This document shows positions 1 through 7,347 of a DNA stretch of 64,000 bases, in pieces. The DNA comes from Amycolatopsis saalfeldensis (GTDB lineage Bacteria; Actinomycetota; Actinomycetes; Mycobacteriales; Pseudonocardiaceae). The notes under the pieces are model-generated. The model had not been told where the DNA came from, did not search any database, and was given only the letters and a program-made list of their open reading frames with translations. The stretch's first letter is position 1, and every line of letters starts with the position of its first letter. The stretch is from contig NZ_FOEF01000019.1 in assembly GCF_900110575.1 (NCBI RefSeq), positions 124,001-188,000 of the forward strand. The letters run 5' to 3'. A program made the translations under genes and the position numbers.

Positions 1-180
1 GCCCAGCGGCGCGGCGAGGTCGTCCCAAGCGCGGAACTCCGTGGCCCACCCGATCTCGCGCAGCCAGGCGGCGGGATCGGGCCCGAGCCCGCGTGAAGGC
101 TGGGCCTCCTTGCCGACGAACTCCTTGAGCTTCCGGTAGTGCTCCGCGCTTTCGTCGACCTTCAGCGCCCCGGCGATGAA
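1..180 (-). pseudogene. C-terminal fragment of a broken SAM-dependent methyltransferase
   Basis: Sixty codons are open from 180 down to the window edge, beginning FIAGALKVDESAEHYRKL and containing AAWLREIGWATEF. The WL-x-x-x-GW pattern resembles the C-terminal end of the actinobacterial TIGR00027 methyltransferases (the Rv0725c-type family), whose N-terminal part lies at 432..692. The central part, which in this family carries the SAM-binding GAGLD-type motif, is absent; a segment of unrelated sequence replaces it. The true 3' end is outside the window. Family assignment is by eye from short motifs. An alternative is that this is an unrelated gene cut at the same junction. Confidence 0.5.
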
Positions 181-484
181 GCGGCTCGGTCACGGGGGAC
201 AACCACTTATTCGTGATAGCCAGTGCGCGCCGGACTGCCCGCTTTTCGGGAGTCCACTTGCGCGGCCTCCCCAAGTTGGCCCGGCCTGCCGCCTTACGTT
301 GACACCAATCAGAGCAGTATCGGCCTTGAGACCGCCCTGTAGCGCCGCACTCTGCGCAGACGATCTCGGGTGCTTTGGACTTACGAGCCTCGCGTGAGCA
401 CGCCTTGCAGGCGTACATCCGGCCTAACCGGTTAGCCTTGGCCACGTAGAAGTCTGTAAGCGGCTTCTCTAGTTTGCACCCGCA
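181..484 (-). pseudogene. Truncated phage-like zinc-knuckle reading frame inside the methyltransferase
   Basis: The minus strand has an open frame, different from that of the methyltransferase, reading ACGCKLEKPLTDFYVAK, then YACKACSREARK, then VCAECGATGRSQGRYCSDWC. That gives three CxC or CxxC knuckles and a final CxxxC, in the style of small zinc-binding or HNH-accessory proteins of phages and mobile elements. There is no start codon near the junction at about 484, so the 5' end has been lost, and the frame runs out into the methyltransferase remnant. Base composition is lower in GC than its flanks (for example aaccggttagcc). It looks like a piece of mobile DNA left by recombination. No specific function can be given. 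Confidence 0.45.
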
Positions 485-692
485 CGCCGACGATTCGGCC
501 CTCGTAGAACCCGTCGACCAGCTGCTCGACCATGGCCCAGGTCTCGGGTGTTTCGAGGTACGCGGCCCGCGCGGCGTCGCCGAACGCGCGGGCGTACGGG
601 TCGTTGAGCAGGCGGTCTTCGCGCTCGGACTCGCGGGCGCGGATCAGGGCCACGCCGACCGCCGTCGTCGAGACCTTCGGGAGGACGCTCAT
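432..692 (-). pseudogene. N-terminal fragment of a TIGR00027-type SAM-dependent methyltransferase
   Basis: The frame starts with ATG at 692, overlapping the lactonase stop by ATGA, and runs for 86 codons. VSTTAVGVALIRARESERED and NDPYARAF are typical of the N terminus of the actinobacterial putative SAM-dependent methyltransferase family (usually 270 to 300 residues). At VGVRV, where the family continues into an RTR-x-x-DD motif, the sequence changes to unrelated DNA and stops shortly afterwards at TAA. The protein therefore lacks its whole SAM-binding core and cannot be active. It is the third gene of the aldolase-lactonase unit, so its loss apparently leaves the first two genes intact. Confidence 0.65.
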
Positions 693-1693
693 ACCGTCAC
701 CGCCAGCACGAAGCTGGGCGAGCCGGTCGGATAACGGTGCAGCTCGGCATTTCCCTGGTCCGCCAAGGAGAAGGTGGTGATCGCGTGGTCGTCCTGCGCC
801 GCGACGTAACACAAGCCGTCGACCACGGCGAAGTGACGCGGCCCGGCCCCGCACGGCTGATCGGCGACGGCGGCGAGCGGTGATCCGGCGAAGGCCGTCA
901 CACAATCCGGGCCACGGTTGGACAAGTACACCGCGTCGTCGAGGACTTCCAGGTGCGCCACCAGGTTCGTCACGTCGCTGCCGGCAAAGGTGGACGGCAC
1001 GGAGTCCGTCACCTCGAACGCGCCCGGCGAGGTCTCGCGCAGCGTCAGCAGCGTCCCGGCCAGCTCGCCGGCGACGTACGCGGTCGAGGTCCCCGGCCGT
1101 CGCACCAGCTGACGCGGGCCGGTGCCCGGCGGCAGTGTGGTGAGGGCGAGCGGGGTGAGCTTGCCGTCGGCGGCGAGCGTGTAGCTGCGGATCTCGTCGG
1201 TGCCCAGGTCCACGGCGCTGACGACGGAGCCGTCCGGCGAGGGCACTGCCATGTGCACGTGCGCGGCCTCCTGGCGTTCGGGGTCCGGGCCGGAGCCGTT
1301 GTGCTGCACGAGGTCGGTGCGCGCGTCGATCCGGCCGTCCGCGCGCAGGGCGAACACGGCGAGGCTGCCGCCGGTGTAGTTGGCGCACAACAGGAATCGC
1401 CCGTCGGGGGTGACCGCGAGGTGACACGGGTGCGCGCCGCCGGTGCCGACGACGTCCAGCGCCTCCAGCTCCCCGTCCACAATCGACACCGAGGTGACCT
1501 CGCCGGTGTCGGTCTCGTTGGCGGCGTAGATCATCGGCTGGGTGGGGTGCTTGACCAGCCACGACGGCGACACCATCGGCAATGTCGCCTCGAGCGCCAG
1601 CGCGCCGCCGACACCGCGGCTGAACGTGGAGATGCCGTAGCCTTTGCCGCCCATTTCGGCGGTGTAGCAGCCGACCAGTACGAGCTCGGTCAC
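689..1693 (-). CDS. Beta-propeller lactonase (6-phosphogluconolactonase family)
   Basis: A 334-residue protein of the YbhE/Pgl seven-bladed propeller lactonase family. Blade-type repeats are visible: ISTFSRG near the N terminus, HPCHLAVTPDGRFLLCANY in the first third, and GPRHFAV near the end. Family members hydrolyse sugar lactones such as 6-phosphogluconolactone. Beside a galactonate dehydratase and an aldolase, a galactonolactonase role is the simplest reading. The start chosen is GTG 1693, which overlaps the upstream aldolase stop by GTGA and leaves no gap; an upstream extension would run through the aldolase gene. There is no signal peptide, so it is probably cytoplasmic. The family is clear; the substrate is inferred from neighbours. 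Confidence 0.8.
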   Translation of the reverse strand: MTELVLVGCYTAEMGGKGYGISTFSRGVGGALALEATLPMVSPSWLVKHPTQPMIYAANETDTGEVTSVSIVDGELEALDVVGTGGAHPCHLAVTPDGRFLLCANYTGGSLAVFALRADGRIDARTDLVQHNGSGPDPERQEAAHVHMAVPSPDGSVVSAVDLGTDEIRSYTLAADGKLTPLALTTLPPGTGPRQLVRRPGTSTAYVAGELAGTLLTLRETSPGAFEVTDSVPSTFAGSDVTNLVAHLEVLDDAVYLSNRGPDCVTAFAGSPLAAVADQPCGAGPRHFAVVDGLCYVAAQDDHAITTFSLADQGNAELHRYPTGSPSFVLAVTV

Positions 1694-2307
1694 GCCGGGT
1701 CCTTCCTGACCAGTGCGGCGACCCGGGCGCGGATGTCGTCCGCGGTGCCGCGGGTCAGCGCGGAGCCGATGCCGCACGCGACCGCGCCGGCAGCGAGCCA
1801 GCTTGGCACGTCTTCGAGCGTGACTCCACCCGTCGGCACCAGCGGCGCCTGCGGCAGCGCCGCCCGGACGTCCTTCACCCACTGCGGGCCCAGCGCGGAC
1901 GCGGGGAACACCTTGACGGCGTCGGCCCCGTCTTCAAGCGCGTGCACGATCTCCGTCACCGACCCGGCGCCGGGGAACGCGGCCGCGCCGTATCGGTGAG
2001 CGGTACGGATCACGCCGGTGTCGACGGACGGCGACACCAGGAATCGTGCCCCGGCGCGGATCGCGAGCACCGCGGCCGTCTGGTCGAGCACGGTGCCGGC
2101 GCCGATGGTCGCGTCCGGGTAGGCCGCGGTCAGCTCCTCGATCGCGGCCAGCGCGCCGGGGTTCGTCAGCGGCACTTCGACCGAGTGCAGGCCCGCGTCG
2201 AGAACCGAGCGGGCGGCCTCGACGGCGGATGCCGCGTCCGCGGTCCGCACAATGCCGACGACCCCCTGTCGCAGGGCCGCGTGCGTGATCTCCCACCGGT
2301 AGCTCAT
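1690..2307 (-). CDS. eda: KDPG/KDPGal aldolase (2-dehydro-3-deoxy-phosphogluconate or -phosphogalactonate aldolase)
   Basis: A 205-residue class I aldolase that splits a 2-keto-3-deoxy-6-phospho sugar acid into pyruvate and glyceraldehyde 3-phosphate. Lys132 in VKVFPA is the Schiff-base lysine and Glu44 in VEVPLTNP the general base; GAGTV, FLVSP, PTGGV and GIGSAL complete the (beta/alpha)8 phosphate and pyruvate sites. Length and residue numbering match bacterial Eda closely. It leads a minus-strand unit with the lactonase and is divergent from alpha-galactosidase, so the galactonate version (DgoA) is more likely than the gluconate one. AAGGAGA lies five bases before the ATG. A palindrome at 2361..2379 sits in its promoter. 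Confidence 0.88.
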   Translation of the reverse strand: MSYRWEITHAALRQGVVGIVRTADAASAVEAARSVLDAGLHSVEVPLTNPGALAAIEELTAAYPDATIGAGTVLDQTAAVLAIRAGARFLVSPSVDTGVIRTAHRYGAAAFPGAGSVTEIVHALEDGADAVKVFPASALGPQWVKDVRAALPQAPLVPTGGVTLEDVPSWLAAGAVACGIGSALTRGTADDIRARVAALVRKDPA

Positions 2308-2360
2308 GCGCTCTCCTTGTTCGCGCCTTCATGGGGATGAGCATAGCGGGCGTGCGAGTG

Positions 2361-2379
2361 AAATCTTAATTTAGGATTT
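2361..2379. promoter_or_regulatory. 19-bp palindromic operator between the two galactose arms
   Basis: AAATCTTAATTTAGGATTT is a palindrome with a single central base and eight of nine pairs matching (AAATC-Y-TAA half site). It is an AT-rich island in high-GC DNA, between the divergent aldolase and alpha-galactosidase genes. Position and symmetry suit a dimeric repressor, for instance of the GntR type that often controls galactonate genes. No regulator gene lies next to it, so the protein must be encoded elsewhere. Confidence 0.65.
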
Positions 2380-2484
2380 ATTCTTGACGGAGCCTCGGCC
2401 ACCCCGGCATGCTGCTGACGGGCCGGAGCCGATCACCGGGCGCGGTCCCGCTAGGCACTGTTTCGACGACGAAAGGTGTCGCCA

Positions 2485-4548
2485 ATGCTTCTCCGCCCAC
2501 CAAGAAGACTGCTGGCCGTCGCGACCGCGGTCCTCGCCGCGACCGCAGGTCTCGCGTCGCCCGCGCTGGCGTCCCCGGCCACGGCCGCGGACCAGGGCTC
2601 GCCCGCGTACTACGACTCCGGCCTCGCGAGCACGCCGTACATGGGTTGGAACAACTACTTCGGCATCCCGACCGCGTCCGAGGCCGCGGTCAAGTCCGTG
2701 GCCGACTACCTGCTCTCCAGCGGCCTCGCGAAGGCCGGCTACCGCTACGTCTGGATCGACGGCGGCTGGAACGCCAAGGTCCCGCGTGACGCGAACGGCG
2801 AGCTGGTCCCGGATCCCGCGCGGTTCCCGTCCGGTATGACGAACCTCGTCCGGTACCTGCACGACCGCGGCCTGCGCGCCGGCATCTACACCGACGCGGG
2901 CCCGTCCGACGGCAAGAACTGCGCGGCGGGCAGCCAAGGCCACTACGAGCAGGACACCAAACGCTTCGCCGACTGGAAGTTCGACGCGATCAAGGTCGAC
3001 TTCCTCTGCGGCATCTCGAACAACCTCGACCCGCAGCAGGCGTTCACCGACTTCAGCAAGGCGCTGCGGAAGGCGGGCCGTCCGATGCTGCTGAACGTCT
3101 GCAACCCCGTGACCGACGACTGGAACGTGCCGCACACCCCGCGCCAGACCGCCGGGTTCAGCTACACCTTCGGCCCGCTGGTCGCCGATTCCTGGCGCAC
3201 CAACACCGACGTCGCCTTCGGGACCCCGTACGAGGGGATCTACCAGGACATGCTGCGCAACATGGACGTCAACGCCGCGCACCCCGAGGCGAACGGCCCC
3301 GGCCACTGGAACGACCCCGACTACCTGATCCCCATGCGCACGACCGAGCAGGGCACCCTCGAAATGAACGAGGAGGAGTCGACCACCCAGCTCGTCATGT
3401 GGGCGGAGATGGCCTCCCCGCTGATCATCGGGTCCGACCCACGCACGCTTCCACAGTCGATGATCGACACGCTCAAGAACCCCGAGATCATCGCGGTGGA
3501 CCAGGACAAGCTCGGCATCCAGGGGGTTCGGGTGGCGTCGAGCGGTGCCACGGACACCTACAGCAAGCGCCTCGAACGCGACGGTGACCGTGCCGTCGTC
3601 CTGCTCAACCGCGGTGACGCCGCCGCGCCGGTGACGCTGACCTTCGCCGACGCCGGCCTCACCGGCACCGTCTCGGTCCGCGACCTGCGCGCCCGCGCCG
3701 ACCGCAGCCGCGCCACCGGGACGTACACCGCGACGGTTCCCGCGCACGGCACGGTTTTCCTGCGTCTGCACGGCACGGACCTGGTGCCCGGCACCGATGC
3801 CGGCGGCGGCGCCTCGGCCAGCCCGGCGGTGGTCCGCACCGGCGGCAAGACCGTCACGTTCACCCGTGGCCCGGCGGGAGTCCTGCGAGTGGACGGCCGC
3901 GAGGTCATCGGCGGCCCGTTCCTCGGCCAGCCGGCCGCGATCGCCGGCGCGGACGGCCGGATCGACGTGTACGTCCGTGGTCTGGACAACGCAGCGTGGC
4001 AGCGCGGTTACGACGGGAAGCATTGGGGCGACTGGCATCGGCTCGGTGGCACGCTCACCGACTCCCCGTCGGTCACCGCGGACGGGACGCTCTACGCTCG
4101 TGGTGCCGACGGCCAGGTCTGGACCCGGGCCACCGACGGCCGCTGGTCCTCGCTCGGCTCGCCGGGCGGCGCGGCGATCTACGGCCGCCCGGGTGCCGCG
4201 ACCTCCACGGCGGGCACCGTGGTCGTCGTCCGCACGCCGGACGACAGCGTGTGGGCCCGCTCCCGGAACGCCGACGGCACGTGGTCGGATTGGGCGTCGA
4301 TCGGCGGCACCGTGAGCAGCAGCCCGACGCTGGTCGCGAACGGCGGCAAGGTGTCGTTGTTCGCGCTGGCCAGTGACTACACGCTGTGGCAGAACGACCG
4401 GAACGGGACCACCTGGGCCGGCTGGTCCAAGCAGCCGAAATACCCGTCCGGCAGCGTGGTCGGCACCCTCGGTGCGACGGCCGACGCGGACGGCGCCTGG
4501 CTGGCGGTTCGCGGTCCGGACGACCATGTGCGCGTAGACAAGCTGTAG
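2485..4548 (+). CDS. Secreted alpha-galactosidase (GH27) with C-terminal lectin-like beta-propeller
   Basis: A 687-residue exported glycosidase. Residues 1 to about 34 are a signal peptide (LLRPPRRLLAVATAV followed by ALASPATA). The GH27 TIM barrel follows, with YMGWNNYFG at its start, nucleophile Asp172 in AIKVDFLCG and the acid/base aspartate in WNDPDYL (residues 275 to 281). After the usual beta-sandwich to about residue 430, the last 230 residues form repeated W-x-D/W-x-x-xGG blades, like PLL/DUF346 propellers that bind sugars. It would release galactose from galactosides outside the cell. ATG 2485 is preferred over the in-frame GTG 2476 because GAAAGG at 2470 is correctly spaced only from the ATG. 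First gene of the plus-strand arm. Confidence 0.9.
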   Translation: MLLRPPRRLLAVATAVLAATAGLASPALASPATAADQGSPAYYDSGLASTPYMGWNNYFGIPTASEAAVKSVADYLLSSGLAKAGYRYVWIDGGWNAKVPRDANGELVPDPARFPSGMTNLVRYLHDRGLRAGIYTDAGPSDGKNCAAGSQGHYEQDTKRFADWKFDAIKVDFLCGISNNLDPQQAFTDFSKALRKAGRPMLLNVCNPVTDDWNVPHTPRQTAGFSYTFGPLVADSWRTNTDVAFGTPYEGIYQDMLRNMDVNAAHPEANGPGHWNDPDYLIPMRTTEQGTLEMNEEESTTQLVMWAEMASPLIIGSDPRTLPQSMIDTLKNPEIIAVDQDKLGIQGVRVASSGATDTYSKRLERDGDRAVVLLNRGDAAAPVTLTFADAGLTGTVSVRDLRARADRSRATGTYTATVPAHGTVFLRLHGTDLVPGTDAGGGASASPAVVRTGGKTVTFTRGPAGVLRVDGREVIGGPFLGQPAAIAGADGRIDVYVRGLDNAAWQRGYDGKHWGDWHRLGGTLTDSPSVTADGTLYARGADGQVWTRATDGRWSSLGSPGGAAIYGRPGAATSTAGTVVVVRTPDDSVWARSRNADGTWSDWASIGGTVSSSPTLVANGGKVSLFALASDYTLWQNDRNGTTWAGWSKQPKYPSGSVVGTLGATADADGAWLAVRGPDDHVRVDKL

Positions 4549-4561
4549 AGGGAAAGGCAGG

Positions 4562-5263
4562 GTGGCGATGTCCATGCGGACCGCGGTGGTGACCGGAGCG
4601 GCTTCCGGGATCGGGGCGGCGACGGCCCGGCGGCTGGCCGCGGACGGTTACCGCGTCATCGGTGTGGACCTCGCCCCGCTGCCCGAAGGCCTCGGCAGCA
4701 TCCAGGGCGACGTGACCTCGGACGACACCTGGTCGCGCGTCCTGGAGGTCGCCGGCAAGGTCGACGCGCTGGTCAGCAACGCGTACGTGCCCGCGACCGG
4801 GCCGTTGCACGAGCTGCCCAGAGACCAGTGGCAGCACCAGATCGACGTCAACCTCACCGGCTCCTACCTGGCGCTGAAGGCCTGCCTGCCGTCGTTGCGG
4901 GAACGGCGCGGGGCGGTGGTGCTCGTCTCGTCGGTGCACGCGAGGTTCGGCCTGCCCGGGCATCCCGCGTATGCGGCGAGCAAGGGCGCGCTGGTGTCGC
5001 TGTCCCGGCAGCTCGCCGTCGAGTACGCCCCCGACGTGCGGGTGAACGCCGTGCTACCCGGCCCGGTGCTGACCCCGGCGTGGAGTCGCATCAGCCCCGA
5101 GGATCAGGCGCGCAGCGCGAAGGCGACCCCGGCCGGCCGGCTCGGCGACCCGGCCGAGGTCGCCGCCGTGATCGCGTTCCTGCTCTCGCCGGGGGCGTCG
5201 TTCGTCACGGGCGCCGACCTGACCGTCGACGGCGGCTGGTCGGCCGCCAAGGACTCCGCATGA
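4562..5263 (+). CDS. SDR-family dehydrogenase, candidate galactose 1-dehydrogenase
   Basis: A 233-residue classical short-chain dehydrogenase. TGAASGIG (residues 11 to 18) is the NAD(P)-binding glycine motif, Asp36 after a beta strand suggests NAD preference, and Ser123 or Ser124, Tyr137 and Lys141 form the catalytic set (YAASK). The usual NNAG motif is SNAY here. The gene lies 13 bases after the alpha-galactosidase and just before galactonate dehydratase, so oxidation of galactose to galactonolactone is a reasonable job for it, though sequence alone does not fix the substrate. GTG 4562, ATG 4568 and ATG 4574 are all possible starts; GAGGG at 4548 suits the first. Confidence 0.75.
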   Translation: MAMSMRTAVVTGAASGIGAATARRLAADGYRVIGVDLAPLPEGLGSIQGDVTSDDTWSRVLEVAGKVDALVSNAYVPATGPLHELPRDQWQHQIDVNLTGSYLALKACLPSLRERRGAVVLVSSVHARFGLPGHPAYAASKGALVSLSRQLAVEYAPDVRVNAVLPGPVLTPAWSRISPEDQARSAKATPAGRLGDPAEVAAVIAFLLSPGASFVTGADLTVDGGWSAAKDSA

Positions 5264-5280
5264 ACTCCGAAGGGGGCTAA

Positions 5281-6429
5281 GTGAAGATCACCGGGATCGA
5301 GACGTTCCTCGTCGCGCCGCGCTGGCTGTTCCTCAAGGTCAGCACCGACGAGGGCATCTCCGGCTGGGGCGAGCCCGTGGTCGAGGGCCGCGCCGGGACG
5401 GTGCGCGCGGCCGTGCACGAGCTGGCCGAGCTGATCGTCGGGCAGGACCCGCTGCGCATCGAGGACCACTGGCAGGTGCTGCGCCGCGGCGGCTTCTACC
5501 GCGGCGGCCCGGTGCTCTCCAGCGCGCTCGCCGGCATCGACCACGCGCTGTGGGACATCGCGGGCAAGGTCCGCGAGGCCCCGGTTCACGAGCTGCTCGG
5601 CGGGCCCGTGCGTGACCGCGTGCGGGTGTACTCGTGGGTGGGCGGCGACCGTCCCTCGGGCATCTTCGACGCCGTGTCCGCGCAGGTGGAGGCCGGGTTC
5701 ACCGCGGTGAAGATGAACGTCGCGGGCCCGCTCGCGGCGATCGCGTCGCCGGCCGAGGCGAACGCCGCGCTGGCCCGCGCGCGTGAGGCGCGGGAGGCGC
5801 TCGGCCCCGAGCGGGACCTGGCCATCGACTTCCACGGCCGGGTCTCGCCCGCCATGGCGCGGCGGCTGGTGCGGATGCTCGAAGAGGTCCAGCCGATGTT
5901 CGTCGAGGAGCCGGTGCTGCCGGAGACCCAGGGCGGCGCGCTCGCCTCGGTGGTCGCCGCTTCGACGGTCCCCATCGCGGTCGGCGAACGGCTCTATTCA
6001 CGCTGGGAGTTCAAGCCGGCGCTCGACGCGGGTGTCGCCGTGGTCCAGCCGGACCCGTCGCACGCGGGCGGCATCTCGGAGCTGCGGCGGATCGCCGCGC
6101 TCGCGGAGGTCTACGGCGCCGGCCTCGCGCCGCACTGCCCGCTGGGACCGATCTCGCTCGCCGCGTCGCTGCAGGTCGCGTTCGCGACGCCGAACTTCCT
6201 GATCCAGGAGCAGAGCGTCGGCATGCATTACCACGACGGGCTGGAGCCGCTGCGGTACCTGACCGACTCCTCGCTGTTCCGGTTCACCGACGGCTACGCC
6301 GCGCGCCCGACCGGGCCCGGCCTCGGCATCGAGGTCGACGAGGCGGCCGTGCGCCGCGCCGACGAGGTCGGCCACGCCTGGCGCTCGCCGGTCTGGCGCC
6401 TCGAAGACGGCGGCCTCGCCGAATGGTGA
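5281..6429 (+). CDS. dgoD: D-galactonate dehydratase
   Basis: A 382-residue enolase-superfamily enzyme that dehydrates D-galactonate to 2-keto-3-deoxygalactonate. The sequence follows Escherichia coli DgoD closely end to end: PRWLFLKVSTDEG, GFYRGGPVLSSALAGIDHAL, YSWVGGDRP and a C-terminal WRLEDGGLAEW. Metal ligands Asp183, Glu209 and Glu236 and the catalytic His185 (DFHGR) and His285 (PHCPLGP) are all present. The start is GTG 5281 behind GAAGGGGG. It identifies the cluster as galactonate catabolism. The next gene overlaps it by 7 bases, so the two are almost certainly cotranscribed. Confidence 0.93.
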   Translation: MKITGIETFLVAPRWLFLKVSTDEGISGWGEPVVEGRAGTVRAAVHELAELIVGQDPLRIEDHWQVLRRGGFYRGGPVLSSALAGIDHALWDIAGKVREAPVHELLGGPVRDRVRVYSWVGGDRPSGIFDAVSAQVEAGFTAVKMNVAGPLAAIASPAEANAALARAREAREALGPERDLAIDFHGRVSPAMARRLVRMLEEVQPMFVEEPVLPETQGGALASVVAASTVPIAVGERLYSRWEFKPALDAGVAVVQPDPSHAGGISELRRIAALAEVYGAGLAPHCPLGPISLAASLQVAFATPNFLIQEQSVGMHYHDGLEPLRYLTDSSLFRFTDGYAARPTGPGLGIEVDEAAVRRADEVGHAWRSPVWRLEDGGLAEW

Positions 6430-7319
6430 GCGGCGTCCACTGGCTGGACGACGGCGTGCTGCGCCTCGGCGTCGTCCCCGCGCTGGGCGGGCGGCTGTTG
6501 TCATTGCAGCACAAGGGTTTCGAGCTGTTGTGGCGCAACCCCGCACTGCTGGACGCGGACCTGCGGGTGCGAGGTGGGGCCCGGCCGAACTCCGGCCGGA
6601 TGGGCGACTGGGTCAACTACGGCGGCGACAAGACCTGGCCCGCGCCGCAGGGCTGGGACCACGACGGCCAGTGGCCCGGCCCGCCCGACCCGGTGCTGGA
6701 CTCCGGCCCGTACGCGGTGTCGGTCACCGAAGGCGGCCTGGTGCTGACCAGCGGCGCCGAGCCGCGCACGGGGCTGCGGTTCACGCGCGCGCTCACCCTC
6801 GGCGCCGGCGCGTCGTACACGCTCCGGCTCACCGCGGAAAACGTGTCCACGCGGCCGGTGCGCTGGGCGTTGTGGAACGTCACGCAGCTGCCCGGCGGCG
6901 GCACCGTGACCGCCGGGCTGGCGGGCCGGCGGGCACCGGCCGTGGTGGAGCTGATCGCGGGCACCGGCACCCCTGAGTACACAGTGGACGGTGACCGCCT
7001 GGTGGTGCCGCCGCAGGACGTCGTCGGCAAGCTCGGGGTGCCGGACACGGCCGGCTGGGTCAGCTACCGCGTCGGCGAGGCCTCGCTCACGCTCTCGTTC
7101 GACGTCGACCCCGGGGCGGAGTACCCGGACGAGGGCTCGCCGCTGGAGGTCTGGCTGGAGCACCCGCTGCCCGCGCCGCTGGCCTCGCTCGGCGACCTCG
7201 ACCCGCCGGCGCGGATCGTCGAGCTGGAGGTGCTCGGGCCGCTCACCACGCTGGCCCCCGGCGCCTCGACCGCGCTGACGATCACCGGCACCGTGCACGC
7301 CACCCGCCCAGCTCGGTGA
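6423..7319 (+). CDS. DUF4380 protein with aldose-epimerase-like beta-sandwich
   Basis: A 298-residue protein with the DUF4380 pattern: an early LGVVPALGGRLLSL strand pair, NYGGDKTWPAPQGW, and a middle LTAENVSTRPVRWALWNVTQ. The fold resembles galactose mutarotases, but the family has no proven reaction. The ATG at 6423 overlaps the dgoD stop, and no signal peptide is present. As the last gene of the galactose arm it may interconvert sugar anomers or bind a pathway sugar; that is inference from position. It ends 28 bases before purB, which appears to have its own promoter. Confidence 0.75.
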   Translation: MVSGVHWLDDGVLRLGVVPALGGRLLSLQHKGFELLWRNPALLDADLRVRGGARPNSGRMGDWVNYGGDKTWPAPQGWDHDGQWPGPPDPVLDSGPYAVSVTEGGLVLTSGAEPRTGLRFTRALTLGAGASYTLRLTAENVSTRPVRWALWNVTQLPGGGTVTAGLAGRRAPAVVELIAGTGTPEYTVDGDRLVVPPQDVVGKLGVPDTAGWVSYRVGEASLTLSFDVDPGAEYPDEGSPLEVWLEHPLPAPLASLGDLDPPARIVELEVLGPLTTLAPGASTALTITGTVHATRPAR

Positions 7320-7347
7320 CGCTGACCTGCACAGGTATCGTGGGGCT

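Noticed and set aside
176..397. Plus-strand 73-codon frame
   Set aside because: It is antisense to the Cys-rich fragment, with no ribosome site or recognisable motif.
2371..4575. 734-codon minus-strand frame opposite alpha-galactosidase
   Set aside because: Composition is the Arg/Gly/Val-rich pattern of an antisense frame in high-GC coding DNA, while the plus strand has clear GH27 catalytic motifs.
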